A stretch of 64,000 nt of DNA from Suillus spraguei (GCA_016800925.1 JABCPU010000172.1:62001-126000), one strand, 5' to 3'; counted from the stretch's first letter, positions 36,543 through 50,111 are shown. Translations and numbers: made by a program. The notes: generated from the sequence alone by a model not told the origin.

Positions 36543-36715
36543 ACGTCATCAAGAGGAAGCTCCGCCTGCCCAACTGAAGAGTTTCAACTGGGCTGGCACA
36601 GGTAAAAAAAAGCAAGCGCAACCCTGTCATCATAAGATGCGCGCTTGCTTTTTTTACCTGTGCCAGCCCAGTGGAAGCTCTTCAGTTGGGCAGGCGGAGC
36701 TGCCTCTTGACGATG
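36543..36715. repeat. Long hairpin, about 75-bp arms
   Basis: The left arm contains CTCCGCCTGCCCAACTGAAG and GGGCTGGCACAGGTAAAA; the right arm contains their reverse complements, ending GGCGGAGCTGCCTCTTGACG. The loop is about 25-30 nt (around CCTGTCATCATAAGA). MITE-like, but no target duplication identified. Confidence 0.85.
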
Positions 36716-37536
36716 CCGGCTCTCGACAACACTGATGGAAGGTCCCAGCGCGATGTCGTGCACGCACACAACACAACGCTTGTGGGCAAGCCCCGTTATA
36801 TTACCTTGAATTATGACATGTTTGTTAGCGCTGGAGACAGGAGTACGGTCGAGTCGAGGATGAGTCGGAGGATAATAACAACGCTTGCATGCCAGCTACT
36901 GTGGCATAATGGCATACTGCATAATATCAATGTCAAAAGTTCGACTTTCACCGAGTTCAGAGGTTCCTCGTGAGACTTTTCTAGCGATTAGGACAGATGG
37001 TAGTGCGCGTGCACTGTCCAATGACTGTATTTCCTGAATTGAATGAGTTAGTCAATGTGTAATGAGAAATAGATGACAGGTAACGGACGTCGACACAGCA
37101 AAGCTCAAGAGTGGCATCACCTGCGGTGGCAGTGATGAGGCGAGCAGTAGACTCCGTCGTCAGGCGGAGCTGTTCTACTTCCGAAGGTAAAGATAGATAT
37201 GGGAAGATTGATGGCACTGCTAGTACCCTCTGCATCTGTAGCAAGAGGAAAAAAGCCATCTATGCTCCAGAAGCGCTTCTTATCGAGTGAGTAGGGAGAG
37301 GCGTTTTGAATGCCTACGACGCCATGAAAAGAGCAGCTGGATGCCATCGCGATGAGAGACGTTCGCACGCCACTATGGAATGAGAGAGAAGTTCAAACTC
37401 CGCTGGTTGATCTCAGTCACCAAGCGTGGAATGACAAAGGGGTTGAAATCGCATGGAAGACGTCAACAAGCGCGTTAAAAGGGCTCTTGTGGACGCACAT
37501 GGCGTCGATATCGATTGGAAATCGCTTCGTTCTGTA

Positions 37537-37704
37537 GATACTTGCCAAATGCGGTAACATACAGGATGTGTGAGTCGCGATTGAAAGCTCGCTTGTTTAT
37601 CCACTATATGTGATTTACTCACACATATGAGGCACTGGAATCGGGATGAGTGGATAAACAAGCGAGCAACTCACACGTGACACATCCCGCATTGGGCAAG
37701 TATC
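37537..37704. repeat. 168-bp imperfect hairpin with 10-bp perfect ends
   Basis: Ends GATACTTGCC and GGCAAGTATC are perfect inverted repeats. Inner matches include GCTCGCTTGTTTATCCACT with its complement at 37649-37667. The spacing differs by 13 nt between outer and inner pairs, so the arms carry indels. Looks like a small MITE. Confidence 0.75.
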
Positions 37705-37786
37705 AATACGACGGTGAACACACCGCCCATGTACGCCAGAGTCCCAGCATGTCTGCAAATACAAGATTTACCAGACAACAATACCC

Positions 37787-37910
37787 CTCCTCGTTGGAAA
37801 TCAACCCGCCAATGTAGTAAATAGTTACTTTTTCATTTGACTCAGACACACATTCACTTAGCGCTACGCCAGCGGAGTTACCTAATTAGGTAACTCCACG
37901 CAGACACTTT
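37787..37910. repeat. Fragment shared with 52505-52600
   Basis: The stretch from GGAAATCAACCCGCCAATGT through TAGTTACTTTTTCATTTGAC to the palindromic GGAGTTACCTAATTAGGTAACTCC-type core (split here as GGAGTTACCTAA and TTAGGTAACTCC) recurs inside the 1.9 kb element at 52.5 kb. Remnant of the same dispersed family. Confidence 0.65.
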
Positions 37911-38214
37911 CGCTTTCTGTTTTCCCCCAGTTTCTTATACTCGACTGGGGGTAAGTAATATTCTAGTATACCTGTCACATTCCTCACTGATGTACTATAG
38001 AGCTCACTAGAGTTCGTTCTATCTAGCCAGCGCCCGTTTTCTATCACTCCTTCCTCAGTTTTCACCGACCTTGCCTCTAGCCTTACCATCAGGCGCGATA
38101 TGCGGCGAGGTGCTGCAAACGGACGTTAGCGTTTATCACCTTAATTTGCCGGTTCGTCGTTGCATATTGTGAGACGGCATGCGGAAAAACTCACTCAAAT
38201 ATCAACGTTGAACC

Positions 38215-38870
38215 CGCCTTCATCTTGTTCGCCGAGCAGCACTACGATCACAGAGACATACCACGTGCCACCACGCCAAGTGAACGGAGATTGGGATCAG
38301 AAATAAACGCATGTGTAACCTGCTTGCCACTTGTGAGGATAGGATGCCATTGAAATTGAATTGATAGCACTTGAGCCCTGGCTTGACTTCAACAATCAGG
38401 ATGACATGATGTTCAATGAAACGGGGCAGAAATCCCCCTTGTCGAATGGTGAGATGGAGTACTTGAACGAAATCTGGTATCCTACAGAGCGAAATTTGGA
38501 AAGTTGACAATGCCGAGGTGGTGGAGATATTTGCATATGGTCACTAGTGGATGATGTCGAATTGCTGTAACCCAGGAATCGTCATTCATCCACTAGCGAC
38601 TATAGTTGCTGGACGGTGGTGTGTCATAAACATCGTACCTCCGCACGAGTGAGTATTAAGGTATTGTTGAGCAGGCTGTTGGATGGGTGTTCCAGACTGC
38701 ACACTAGGGACATTTCATCTGGCGCTGGCCATTGACGGCGGCACTGATAGTGAGATGTAGTACAAGATCGGCGTTAGGGTTGACAATACTGAACCAGAGT
38801 AAACCTTTGTTCTTAGTGCGGAGTTTTAACATTTGTAAGCTGCGTTTGTTCGGATCAGGTCTCTCACCTA
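38215..38870 (-). pseudogene. Broken copy R2 of the ILIVEVKPG family (inverted relative to R1)
   Basis: Minus-strand remnants DFVQVLHLTIRQGGFLP, HHVILIVEVKPGLKCYQF and, in another frame, AFISDPNLRSLG match R1 in order. The nucleotide match continues upstream of the coding part (reverse complement of 38700-38850 with 33165-33330). It differs from R1 by not having the hairpin. Confidence 0.55.
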
Positions 38871-39599
38871 CCGTTGCATCTGCTGATTTATATCACGCTC
38901 TGACTTAACGGTGAGGCGGCCTCATGTACATTTTTTCCTGGGCGGGTACCTCTTGTGTCAAATTGAACGTTGAACATTTGAAATCCGGTATGATCATGGA
39001 AATAGTGCAGTGCTGCTTCCTGTGGAATTCATCACATTTGTACCGCCCTCAAACCGCCTTTATTATATTTTCGGTATTCTTGTAGCATTATAGATGCCCG
39101 AAGTAGGTTGTTCTGCGAGGCGGAGAAAGTATCAATGATCATTGAGATGATGGTTTATCAAAGGCTGTTTCGGAGGTTACTGCACCATGCTGGACCTGTG
39201 TACCATCGCTGGGCCACATGGTTTCACTGATGAAACTCATGTAAATGTAGCGAGAAGATCTTGAGAATGATATCAACTTGAACAGATTGCAGAAATAACG
39301 AACAATTCTTTTGATCTAGTTGCGATGATGTTGATGTTCAAACGTTCCCCCATGCTTTGCGACCAAAAAAAAACTAGTGCGTTGCAATCGATGGCACTGG
39401 ATTTGCTTCTCCTTTATGCTTGACCTCATGCTACCGTACTGGTTTCGGCCAATAAAGAATCAAAATGGGAACGGATATCATCATTATTGTGCTAATTTTG
39501 GCGACGCAAGCGCTGGACGACGGGTATTTAGTACGAACGCCATCGTCACGTCATATATCCGCCAAGTTTCCCGCTTCCTTACGCCCATCCCCCGATAGT
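38871..39599. other. Intergenic, no gene recognised
   Basis: No supported coding region. Probably contains the promoter of the membrane-protein gene downstream. Confidence 0.3.
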
Positions 39600-41290
39600 A
39601 TGACTCTAGTCTCAAATGCTCCTATTTGGTGGACGCTTATCAATTCGAGTCGCATAGCCAGCTATTTCGCAGGTTCGTGGAGGTTTATTTGGATAACATC
39701 TGTATCTAACGTTGGTTGTGGTTTCATAGTTGCTGCCTCTGCAGGAGTGATGTATGATTGGGGTGAGTAATGTGGTATTAATGAACAATTAGCATTCAAT
39801 CTATGGTATCTGCAGCGCTAACATTTGGACAAGAGGTAGGTTGATGACGTTACCGGAGTAGTCAACGCGCTAAGAGTAGTTCTACAGGTAGAACTGCTCT
39901 GGGTGAGTAGAGTTTCACCACTAAACAACAACATGAAATACAATTAATTCGTTTCAGAGACAACGCTGGTCTCTCATGACCGTGTTGTATCTCAGTGTAC
40001 GTAGCTTGCATTATAAGTGTGATTGTGCTGACTTGAAAGTATCTAGTTGCGCTATCTTGGAATATTATATGCTGTGTAGGTTTAGATGGCTAAGCAATGG
40101 ACGCAATGCTAATCAGTCTCTCGCATTTAGCCTTAACATTATGTGTACTGTCTCTTCAAACATTCTATGTTTGTTTCTTCTAACTGGTGGCACTCAGTTA
40201 ATGTCTTAACAATCCCGGTGACTGATACAGTGAGTATTCTACACTGATTCTTGCCACTGTCATCCAATCACTACGCTCCCATGTAGGGGTGAGTGAGATT
40301 CTAGCTTGTTGGTTAATGTGATAACTCCCGCAGTTGTGAGTTTATTTGGAGCATATGATCTTCCGAGGTTGGTCGCTCACCTCTGGATTTTTAGGCCGTA
40401 TTATGTACCTCACAATGAAATGGGTAGACCTCGTCGTACTTGCAATAATGGGCGGTGAGCTAGGCAGTTGTGATACATCAATTATACTGAAACATTGTGC
40501 AAGTCATCATGATTGCTCGGTTACATGCCATGTATCAGCAATCCAGGCGTTTATTAATTTTTCTTATCGTCGTCTTCTTGGCGGTCAACATCACAAACGG
40601 AGTGACCTTGGCAGAAGCGATGAAGAGCATTTCGGAGGGTAAGTCATAATTTTGGATAGGCTTATGTGTGTCAGGCTCATTGGAGAATACAAGAGGAGTT
40701 CATTCTCTCCGGCACCCATCAGTGCACTGCTAAATTGGAAGGAGATAGCCTACTTCTTCTTTCTATGGGTTTGGTACTCGCTACTATATGGGAAGTCTTC
40801 GCGCTGTGCCTCGTAGTTTGGATTGCTGTCAAACACTTCCATGAACCACAACGAGCATGGTTAAGTATTGGGGACTCTGTCACGGAGTTGATGAAAATTC
40901 ACGTGTTTTACTTTGCTAGGTAAGCTCATGATGTGAACAGGGTCCTCATTTTATGCTGAATTTTTTCATGTCCTAGTATCGTCGCTATTTCTTGCTTTAG
41001 GCTTGTTTATGTATCTCCCACAATCTCAGAGGTATGTCGATCTACGACTGACCTCTGCATGTGATCTTGCCTCATCATTTTTATAGGACACGTATTCTCT
41101 AGGAACCCAGATGTATCTTGGTGTTCTTTTGATTTTCGAGCTCGTCCAAAAGTTTGTGCTGGGACCACACCTCATCCTTACCGTTCGAGAACATCACACT
41201 AAACTTGCGGCTGATTCCGATGCGGGGATCAGCGTGAATTCAATGGTCTTTCAAGATCGCATACACGTGTCAACTAGTAGTAGTGTATAG
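39600..41290 (+). CDS. DUF6533-type multi-pass membrane protein
   Basis: At least eleven small exons splice in phase. The signature block is assembled from tiny exons: MYDW / ALTFGQE (39816-39835) / VELLW (39888-39902, 15 nt) / RQRWSLMTVLYLS (39958-39996) / LRYLGILYAV (40047-40075) / LNIM (40131-40144) / NVLTIPVTDT (40198-40229). Then come RIMYLTMKWVDLVVLAIMG, IMIARLHAMYQQSRRLL with a helix FLIVVFLAVNI, LLLSMGLVLATIWEVFALCL, and a last exon with LGVLLIFELVQKFVLGPHLI ending at 41288-41290. This matches the DUF6533 family of about seven-helix proteins, greatly expanded in Agaricomycetes and of unknown function. The first exon is uncertain; the exon ending at 39701 (VEVYLDNI) fits in phase. No lesion seen. 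It converges with the F-box gene, 3' ends 185 bp apart. Confidence 0.8.
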
Positions 41291-41475
41291 CACGGGAGAG
41301 GTTGAGATAAAAACTTGCTGTGTACTCCGTAGTGAGTAGCTAAACTGTACGCTTCTTATATAGTTGTTGTCAAGTACTTTCAAGTGTCTACTATGAGAGT
41401 ATAATGCTATGAGTGAGGTGTCAGCAAGTAGGCATCGTAATTCTTCCGTCGCAAGCAAGCCATTCCAGCGTCGTC

Positions 41476-43313
41476 CTATGCAAAGCTGTAAACATTATGC
41501 AGTGGAGATCCTTGCACCGGATTGGCCTAAGAAAAAGGTACTATAAATCCGTGGAACAAAAAGACGCGTGCGTACGTGAACTTACAGGGTAGACGACTTC
41601 ATCTCGTGAAAGCCTGATTTGGTGTTTGGGTAGGTATCCCTCGAGCATAGTTCGGGTATAAGGTAGAGAGCTGACTACTTCCTCTGCAAGCAGGTGTCCC
41701 GGTCGTAAAATACTCGGTTCTATTACCAAAGTACCACGTAGTCCCCGACCTGCCTTCTCCTCCTGTCGAGCCCATCGGATACTCGCAGGATTGAAGTCTA
41801 AGACAAAGGCTGCAGGACGGGAATGATCATCGGAAATGTGAGTCCGGCTATCGCTGCAGTCTGCGTTCGTGGAAAAAGCTATCCTATAGCCTTCTATGTC
41901 CTGCAAGGGCTCTACGTCGTCTTCTGCGCGGAGGACTTCGTCAATCAAGAAAACACGCGACGTTTTTGGACCCCATTCTCCCCAGGTTATCGTGCGGTCA
42001 GAAATATCGTTACCACGGGCGATGGAAAGTAAGGTTGCAACGTCAATGGCGATGTCCAATCGAGCCTTCTCGACACCCATGGCAAGAGGTATCGACAGAG
42101 CCATGATTCCGCTGTTCGGAGGAAATACTTCCTGAGGGCGCTGATCGGGCCGGAGTACTTGCTCCTGCAACGCTCTCGGTAGTATTATACGATTGAGAGA
42201 TACAGACACCTGGTCCTCGATACGGGGTAAACGCAAAGATAAGCGGAGTCTCACGCAACCAGACGAAGAGAGGGGGCTTGGAAAAGTGACGTCGTAAAGG
42301 CGGAGTATTAATTGAATCGGATTCGAGGTTCTATGAATGACAGCAAGTGTACGAGAATTTAGAAGATTAAAATCCTCGACTTTGTCGGGATGAATCCCCG
42401 CCTTACGTACGACAATTCTCGGTTAGTTCAATTTACTTTTCAGGTCGGAAGACATGTGCATACCAATTTAAATAGTGCATTTGTTTTCCAGCTGCAAAGC
42501 AAGAGCACGTTGACTTGTGCTTCTAGCTGGTTTAAAGGCTGATCCGTTTTGAGTAGCACACACCAGGGACCAAGTATTCTTAGACCATGAGCATGAAGCG
42601 GAGCAGATAAATATCCCATGGGACTGATGCTGGTGAGGAGAACACATGTTGGACTAGCAGCTGCTGAATGCGGAGACATCCTTCTCAATGAGAGGAAGCA
42701 GAGATATGATAATCCTGTTCTAAAATGGTCCGCCAACACTATTTAATTGCAGGAATTAACATGGAAAAACCACTTACCCAAGGTGCACCCGCAAGAGAAC
42801 AAGAAGGTCCTGCAGTTCATCAGCGGCATGGAATCGAGTAACCTCGTCGTTTTGGCCACGGTACGTCGAGTGTTCAACCGTGTCCCCATAGACAACAGTT
42901 GATACTACCTGTCTAGATACATACAGAGCTATATTTTGAGAGTAGCTAGTGAAGTGGCTTTCGTTCAAAGTTGAACGGCAAGACGAAGTGATTGGGCGCA
43001 TTGTCCTCCACCTGTTTTCCCTGCACCTGAGGGAAGCCAGTGCCTGCGAAAAGGACACTGTCGGTGATGCGGACACAGCGTTGTATTCCAGACCCTCTTG
43101 ATGGAGCTCATACAGGTACGGGGCGCGAACTAGTTCATAGATAGTTTTGAGTTGTTTGCACGTCTGCGAGAAGGTCAGTACGACGCGTACACGTGGGGAG
43201 ACGTGAGGGGTAGCTACCTCAGAGACACTCTCCATGTCACTCATAGGTATCAGGTCGAGAAGATATGCAAGCACGTCGTCAGGGAGGCGAAGAAAGTGGG
43301 ACGTATCAGGCAT
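41476..43313 (-). CDS. F-box protein
   Basis: Minus strand from ATG 43313. The N-terminus SHFLRLPDDVLAYLLDLIP plus VRVVLTFSQTCKQLKTIYE is an F-box, the Skp1-binding motif of SCF substrate receptors. A later exon (about 42420-41574) has NSRTLAVIHRTSNPI, ILRLYDVTFPSPLSSS, TWGEWGPKTSRVFLIDE and the typical C-terminal block FVLDFNPASIRWARQEE.. TLVIEPSILRPGHLLAEEVV; a last short exon (ANPVQGSPLHNVYSFA) ends at 41476. Introns are clear at both flanks of the F-box exon (donor GTAAGT at 42773) and before the last exon; the middle part, 42430-42773, I could not assemble with confidence. The substrate is unknown. The same window encodes SKP1. Confidence 0.75.
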
Positions 43314-43860
43314 CGGAGAAAATTGGTCGACGTCCAAAGGTCATTGGAGAATTTATCGCATAAGGTACGTCGGGTCGAAACTCCGACCATGTGCTGTTCG
43401 TATGTGTTTCTGTCCATATCAGTACAGCTTGCTGGCATACGGTAGTTCATGATGCAATCGGCACCCCGTTGAGGAGTCGGCAATCACGCTTTACCGCAAC
43501 GCAAAATGTGACGAACGGTGGCTACAAGTAACGAACTTCAAATTTAGCAATGAGCAGTGAATCGCTTCGCAACAGGGATCCGCCGCGTGAGGATTCGACT
43601 CGGATTTTTGTGCTTTGACAACTACACCCCCAAGTACGTCGCTCGGTCCGGCAGTGCATTACGAGATAGTGATGATAATAGACTGGAGCTAGTGAACTGG
43701 AAACGAGTTATTTGGGGTTTCAGGATAAAATCAGGACTTCATCACTGACTGAGGGTTGAAGCTAGTCAAGGCTTATCGATCAGAGACATCCGGTGCCTTA
43801 CGTACATGTGCAAAACGAGGTTAATGTGATTGTGTATTTTGGTTTTAACCATGTTCTCAA

Positions 43861-43932
43861 GCCCGTTTAGCTCAGTGGTAGAGCGCGCCACTCGTAATGG
43901 TGAGGTCGGTTGTTCAATCCAGCCAGTGGGCA
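43861..43932 (+). tRNA. tRNA-Thr (anticodon CGU)
   Basis: GCCCGTT..AGTGGGC forms a 7-bp acceptor stem with discriminator A. TAGCTCAGTGGTAGAGC is the D arm and A box. The anticodon stem CGCCA/TGGTG closes the loop CTCGTAA, giving anticodon CGT, and the T arm GGTTGTTCAATCCAGCC carries the B box. No intron and no encoded CCA. T4 at 43939-43942 is the pol III terminator. Confidence 0.93.
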
Positions 43933-43949
43933 GGTATGTTTTCCTTTTT

Positions 43950-46900
43950 CAGGTCTGTGAATTCAATTTCATCAACGGTTCTTGACCTTGCAACTCTACA
44001 GCCTTTTGGACTTGTCGCCATCGTACTGTGGTGGCAAGAAGTCGTAAACCAAACTTGGACTGTCAGCGCGTCAACTTTCGACCGTTAAACAACGGAGTTG
44101 TAGTCTCACTCACATTCAAAAGTCACTTGTGTTTCAAGTTAGCCCGCGACTAATGATTTCTCCCAGATTGCAACACGACAACCACGAACTCGGAGCGGCG
44201 AGCAAGTGATTTGCTCATTGTGACTGCCGCCGATGTTGCAAATTGAGAACAAGAACTCGGTCCTTGCTAGTTCTCTGTGCCTGGAGCTGTCGTCGTCGAT
44301 GGTTCAAACGAGATCAACGCGCTCTCCATGAATTTCATTCCCCCCGCATGCGACTTCTACAGTTGTTGGTACTTGGACATCTTGTCGAGCCCAAGTCCTT
44401 TGGCATTCTGTCTGCATTGCAATTCCTCCTATCTCAACACATTATAGCCCACGGGTGCACCGTCTCAGTCCTCCGCCCACCGCCTTCAAGTCCTTTCACA
44501 CAGGATCATGACAATCTTTTCTCAAAACACCTACGACGACGTCGCCAATTTTGAATGATACCTCTCACTCTTCGTTGACCTCGTATACGTATCGAAAGTC
44601 GACATCGGCACGCAAATTCGTGACAACTAGTAGACGTTGGATGTGTTAGAGTAGCTAGGAGCTATCTTGTTAAGTTGATGGTGAAGGTGTTGTGTGACGA
44701 TGATATGTTCTTGCTGCACGCGGGTGAGCGGGCTACCTGTTCCGAGGTGCTGTAGGCAGCGGCTTGGATATGTGGAGAGTACTACGGGTGTGTTTTGACG
44801 ATTCATTCCCTCGATATGCTAAACGACTGGACGAACTTTATCCCTACTTGTTCCAGCCAGAGACTGTGTCTCTGACGCATGATATAATTGCCATGTGTAC
44901 ATAACTGGTCATGAAGCTCTTTGGATACTGGGCTCTTCAAGTGGCAAAGGCGGTGGACGGATTGTACTGACGCCATCGTTGGCTGACTGAGCTTTTGGCG
45001 GCAATTCCAGTCAACGCCACGAAAAAACGGTAGCCAGGTCCTAGACCAATGCGAGTGAGCTCGAAGATCACCGCACGGTAGGTCGCTACAATTGTTACAG
45101 TAACTATAGCAATGTCTTAGGAACGTGTGTGCTCTCTGGTGGCGATCTCAATGGGAGCCTACCAGTGTCTTCTCGATTTTTTGGAAGAGTCTCTCGAAAG
45201 AAAGTGTTTTTTTTTCGTTATATCTACTACTACTGATGTATCCTTGTTTGTATTTCCAAGTGTACAAAGCCAGAGTAGCAACCGGTGAGCATCCATATGG
45301 CTACACTCTATGTCCTACGCATGTCATAGTTCCAACAGAAGTATGTCCGACCTGAGAGTGCGCTCGATACACGACAACAGATTATAATAAGAGAGTTAGG
45401 GCAATTGCCACTGCGCTGCAGACCTTAATTCACTTACTCAACATCCGCTGTCGTGAGTAGACAGATGTTCAGTTTCAAGGGTCTGCAAACAACAGGGCGC
45501 GTGAGACGAGAGAGCCGAAGGTCACGGTTTGCGCTATGCCACTAGACATCATATAGTGACCCATTACCTGCTGGAATGTGACAGCAGTTTCCAGGCATGG
45601 CAAGAATACTACAATTGTGTCGGGCAGAGCGTTAGTAGACGAGCGGCCATTTGGGGGTACTTTACGTGATAAACGGAACCCTTTTGTTTGCCAAGCTCCA
45701 CAAAGTGGTGAAGTCTATCGATATGAAAGTAACTGGAAGACATAGTGGTGCACGGTGTGGAGTATGGATTTGGATCTGTTCCGACAGGGACCTAATATGA
45801 ACGGGGAGTGCTAGTAGGCGTAGCGACTTCCATCACAGCATGTTTGTAATGATGGTCCTTTGTACGGTATAGTGAGGGGTACTAATAGCGGCGATGAGGG
45901 ATATGTAAATATGTAAGTTATTCTTGTGTGGCTCAGATTCAGAACTCCGCGTCCAACTGACGCTGGTATGAGTCTCCTGCCTGGTGAACGAAGCGGTGGC
46001 CTAGGGTTATTAGCAGTCACGTGACCCAAAAAAATGACTGGTAAAACTGAGTTTGAATTTGAATCAAGTGACGTGACTCGTCTGGCCAGTGTCTGCATAG
46101 AATACAAAATAAATGATATGATTTTCTTGCCATTGCAAACTATACCTACAATTTCAATGGTCCATCCAAGCCATTCACAATACTTTTCTTGCACTGGAGG
46201 AAATCTCGATCCCAGGATGTCCGATCGTCCGACGGTACCCTATCCATGCCACTACATGCTTGCCTGCTCAGCATTCACGCTTCATTACACTTGCCAACTC
46301 AAGTGGGTATGCTGAGTCATACCAGGCGATGCTGGACTCGGGCTCAGATATGAGTCCTAGGATCGAAATGTTCTGATGCACTGGATCGTTTTGCGCGTGA
46401 TTTAATCAAAGAACGACTCCCTACCAATTACACACTCAATAATAATGACAAAACGGATGTGCTACGAGCATTCTTGATTGTCTATGTCCTAACGTCAACT
46501 GCAGCTTGAAGCTGTTCTGGCAGCGTCGAATGGTCGAAACAGTGTTATAACTGCAGAAAAGTTGGATGGGGACGGAACCAGTCCAGTATTCAAGCTTGAC
46601 ACCTGTGAGTCTGCAAATAAGTGGTTGAACATCTCGAGTTTCCCTTTTGGCCCTGGCTGGAAAGGATGTAAATTCAGTCACAATTGTAGGCGAAATCGAG
46701 TTCCGAAGGGTCCAGGATCGTGAGCATGAAGTCCATGATTGATATGCGGGGCGCGGCCATCACTGAGAGCAAACTGGATACCTTCGTGTGATGAAAGTCG
46801 TGGGGAAGGGTTGCAGCAATGTGAGAGACATCCAGGGGCTCATTCGTTGTGATATCGATAGAACCAGAGTCCACGGAACAATTGAAGTAGATTCTTCGAA

Positions 46901-49900
46901 GAACCTCGCATTCTGATTGCAAGCTGGAATTATAGCACAATGAGCAAGTGATCGCAGTAGAAGAATATAAACATGGAGTGGTGGCCGGAAGAAGCTGCCG
47001 CAACCTAGCGCACTCGAACGTTGCCGTCGATCGCAGATGTGGCGATGTATTATGACGAGAATTAGCAACTTGGCAATGAGTTGTTAAGCTTGTATAGTTA
47101 ACCCCATGACCACCGCTCAATTGATCGAGATTTGTCTTGACCTTGGGACACTGGAGGTTCCTGTGAGATATGACCCACAACTTGTGTGGTAATGTGACCG
47201 AGGTTTATACTTGAACATGCTTTACAGTGGATTGACAGAACGACGTCTCCGTACATGACAATATAGGATAACGGTGAGTAAAAGCATGTGGGATTGAATG
47301 AACATGGGAGAAATACATGATCGAGTTACATTGAATGTAGTTTAGTAACAGAGTGGTTAATCCAGTGAGTGTTGTAGCATGAGGCTGGATCTCTAAATCG
47401 GAGGACTCGGCTAAATGTCCTGCGGCGAGTGATCTGAGATTGGAATTTCACAGAACCTTGAGTGCCAAGATACGCGACTGGCAGACAACACAACCTGACA
47501 CCAGCATGTGAGATAGGAAATTTTCAGAAGTAAGAGAACGACTCAACCCGAGACCTACTAAGACACTAAACAGGAATGTCACGGTGGGCAGGTAATTAAA
47601 AGTCAAACGGCAGAGAGAAACGCAAGATGAGCAAAAGGAACGCATAAATATCTGGAGGTGCCACGGAAACCACCAAGGTGGCGGGAATCGTGCTGGTACA
47701 TGGCGTTAGAGTCGCGGTCGAAAATTAGCGCTGATTCAGGACTTCGTCGTGGGGGTGCTGGTCGTGAGAATTACCACGGGCAAGATGACGAGGGTTATGC
47801 TAAACATCATTCCCGAGGGTTACGAGGGAAACCACGAGAGTTGCACCGGACGGCATCACGAAGGCTTGTGGAGAGGCTCGCAAGGTTTGTGATGGATGGG
47901 CGATGCGACCACTCAGCATGACCCGAGTTCGACGGTGGATCAAACCACTCAATGTGTCAATGGATCGATAATGATTTTGGTCAGGCGTGAGGTTGTCAGA
48001 TAATAAATGAACAGACTCACCCCTCACGAAACAGCGATTGCTCCGGTGAGCAAGGATAGAGGATGAATACAAGCTGTTCCGAACAGTGCGTGCAAGGCCA
48101 GTGGCAGTGCACTATGCCATAGCCAAACAAATGTCATTTTCGTCGAGCTAGCTGATCACTCCCTCTTCGATTCACTAGTAGGGTTGGTAGGGGACTTTGG
48201 GTTGAATTTTGACCAAGTGCCGGCATAAGTGGCACTTGCAGGTGCACTGGCAGAACTTGGCGAAACTCCCACTGGCAGGCACGTTGTATCAAAGTTTCAC
48301 AATGATACTACCGTACTGATTGAAGTTAGTACATTGACGAGACACCATTCATAGTCGATAGAACTTGCACATCCCAAGACAAACTAAGTATTCTCGGAAT
48401 CAGATTTCACTCGCTGAACATCATCTCCGAAAGCTGCGTGGATAATTCAACCTGTTCCAAGGTCGTACACTTTTCCCATCAAGATCTCGTACTCGGGCTT
48501 TCTAGCGGGGGATCAATAGCTGATGGGAGTTTTGCAATGCGTTGCTCAGTCACGTCAAAGGCAGCTGCAACCTCTTTATCTGTTGAGCTTTCAGGTCCCT
48601 CCAGCTCGTTGTCAACTGACTTTGGCTTGCCAGTGGAGGTGTCTAGGCAAAATTCGCACCGAGATATGTCGCCAGGACCGTTTCAACGATACCAACTGTT
48701 CCCAGCGTGCATGTGCACATGAAGTTTTATCGGATAGGCTGGCCAGCAGCGAGTACACACTGGTAGACATAATGTGAATAGGTTTCCGAGGGTTTTGAAA
48801 GTACGGTTGCAAGCTGGTCCAGGATCCAAAATTCTAATAAGTGGATTGATAGGAAACCTTCGAAAGAAATCTATAGTGGACCGTCCAAGTTGCCCCGGGC
48901 CTCAGGTACAACTACCTGTTGTGCCACGTTCAGGACCCTCCGAGTTCGCCGTGGCCAAAGTGGGTGGGGCATGATCATTGGCGCAGTATTGCCAACAGCA
49001 CAGGGTGTAACTTTGATTAACAATGTTCAAGAATTTCCTTCTCGATCTCATGTGGACAAGTTGAACCCTGATTCATGTTGACGGAACTTCAAGTTAGATA
49101 TGCCTTCGCGGTGACCCTCCCTTCTACTTTCAACGCATCACAAGTCAGGGTTTGTATCTTAGTGTCGATTCATCCAGATTCATCGAAAAACCCTGATACA
49201 AATCACTACTACCAGGTGGCATTCAAAAGCGTCTGTTTTTTCTCGGTGACTTTTAAGCTCCGAGGGGCGTCTAGCCTCTCTCCAAAGGTTCACGGATACT
49301 TATCGCCAAATCATAAACCAGGGGCACTGTCGCGATCGATTTTTACAATGTATCACTGCACAATTAGCTATGATACAGCATGTAAGTATGCAGGTTGGAA
49401 GGCTCTTCCACGTTGTCACAAATCAAATATATCTATTATCTCCCCTGCTTATACTTACTAACTTTTCATTGGGCTTCAATGTAGGTAGGGTGCGTGATAG
49501 AAGAAGTCGGTTAAAGAGAAGCTTAACGGTCTATTGCTTTCGGCATACCGAAGAGACTCAAACAAACCCATCGAATCCCGGTGGATAGGAAAGTATGGTC
49601 AATCTTCGTTCAAGATAAATAAACACTTTGCCCTTTCACAACCTGCCCCCGTTAGTGTCACACAACGAGGTGGAACAAATGAAATGCGGTATTTAGATTG
49701 AAACAATCAGATCATGGCTGTGGGGCCACGCAAACGAGGATACCCCTTCTCAGCCTAACTGCTGATCGACTCGTATCTTGGCATGCATAACCTGCATATG
49801 CGTGCATTCTTCGTGCGTGGGGTGGATTATTATCCCACGTTAATTGTGAGTGTGCATCGGCGATCGATGTGCCTAATGAACCTGTCCACTCGCACCATCC

Positions 49901-50110
49901 TCTGACGGACCTTTCATGCACCCTGGGCCGTTAAACATGGGGAGTTTTGCCTACGTGAAAAGTCGAGATGCTCCAAATCACAAGTGCTGAGCATTCTGGG
50001 CGGCAAACAGGTCTTCACCACGTTTTCAAAATTTCTGGCTTGTAGGTGCCTTTCTGTCTTTAAAAACGCCAATGATTGGAGACAGCGAACATTCATACCA
50101 CCTCTATAAC
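43950..50110. other. Six-kilobase stretch without a recognised gene
   Basis: Open frames here are short and without family resemblance. The longest, minus 47180-46674 (168 residues, with NSSLQSECEVLRR and STATFECARLRQLL), is Ser/Thr/Cys-rich and might be a real but unknown protein. A TGCCAGT-rich patch near 48225-48280 resembles the one near 26500-26610. I find no tRNA, no transposase and no hairpins as long as those at 36-38 kb. Confidence 0.35.
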
Positions 50111-50111
50111 C

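Noticed and set aside
26500..48280. TGCCAG/GGCAGAAC-rich patches at 26.5 and 48.2 kb as transposon ends (hAT type)
   Set aside because: No paired inverted ends, no 8-bp target duplication and no transposase nearby; similarity may be compositional.
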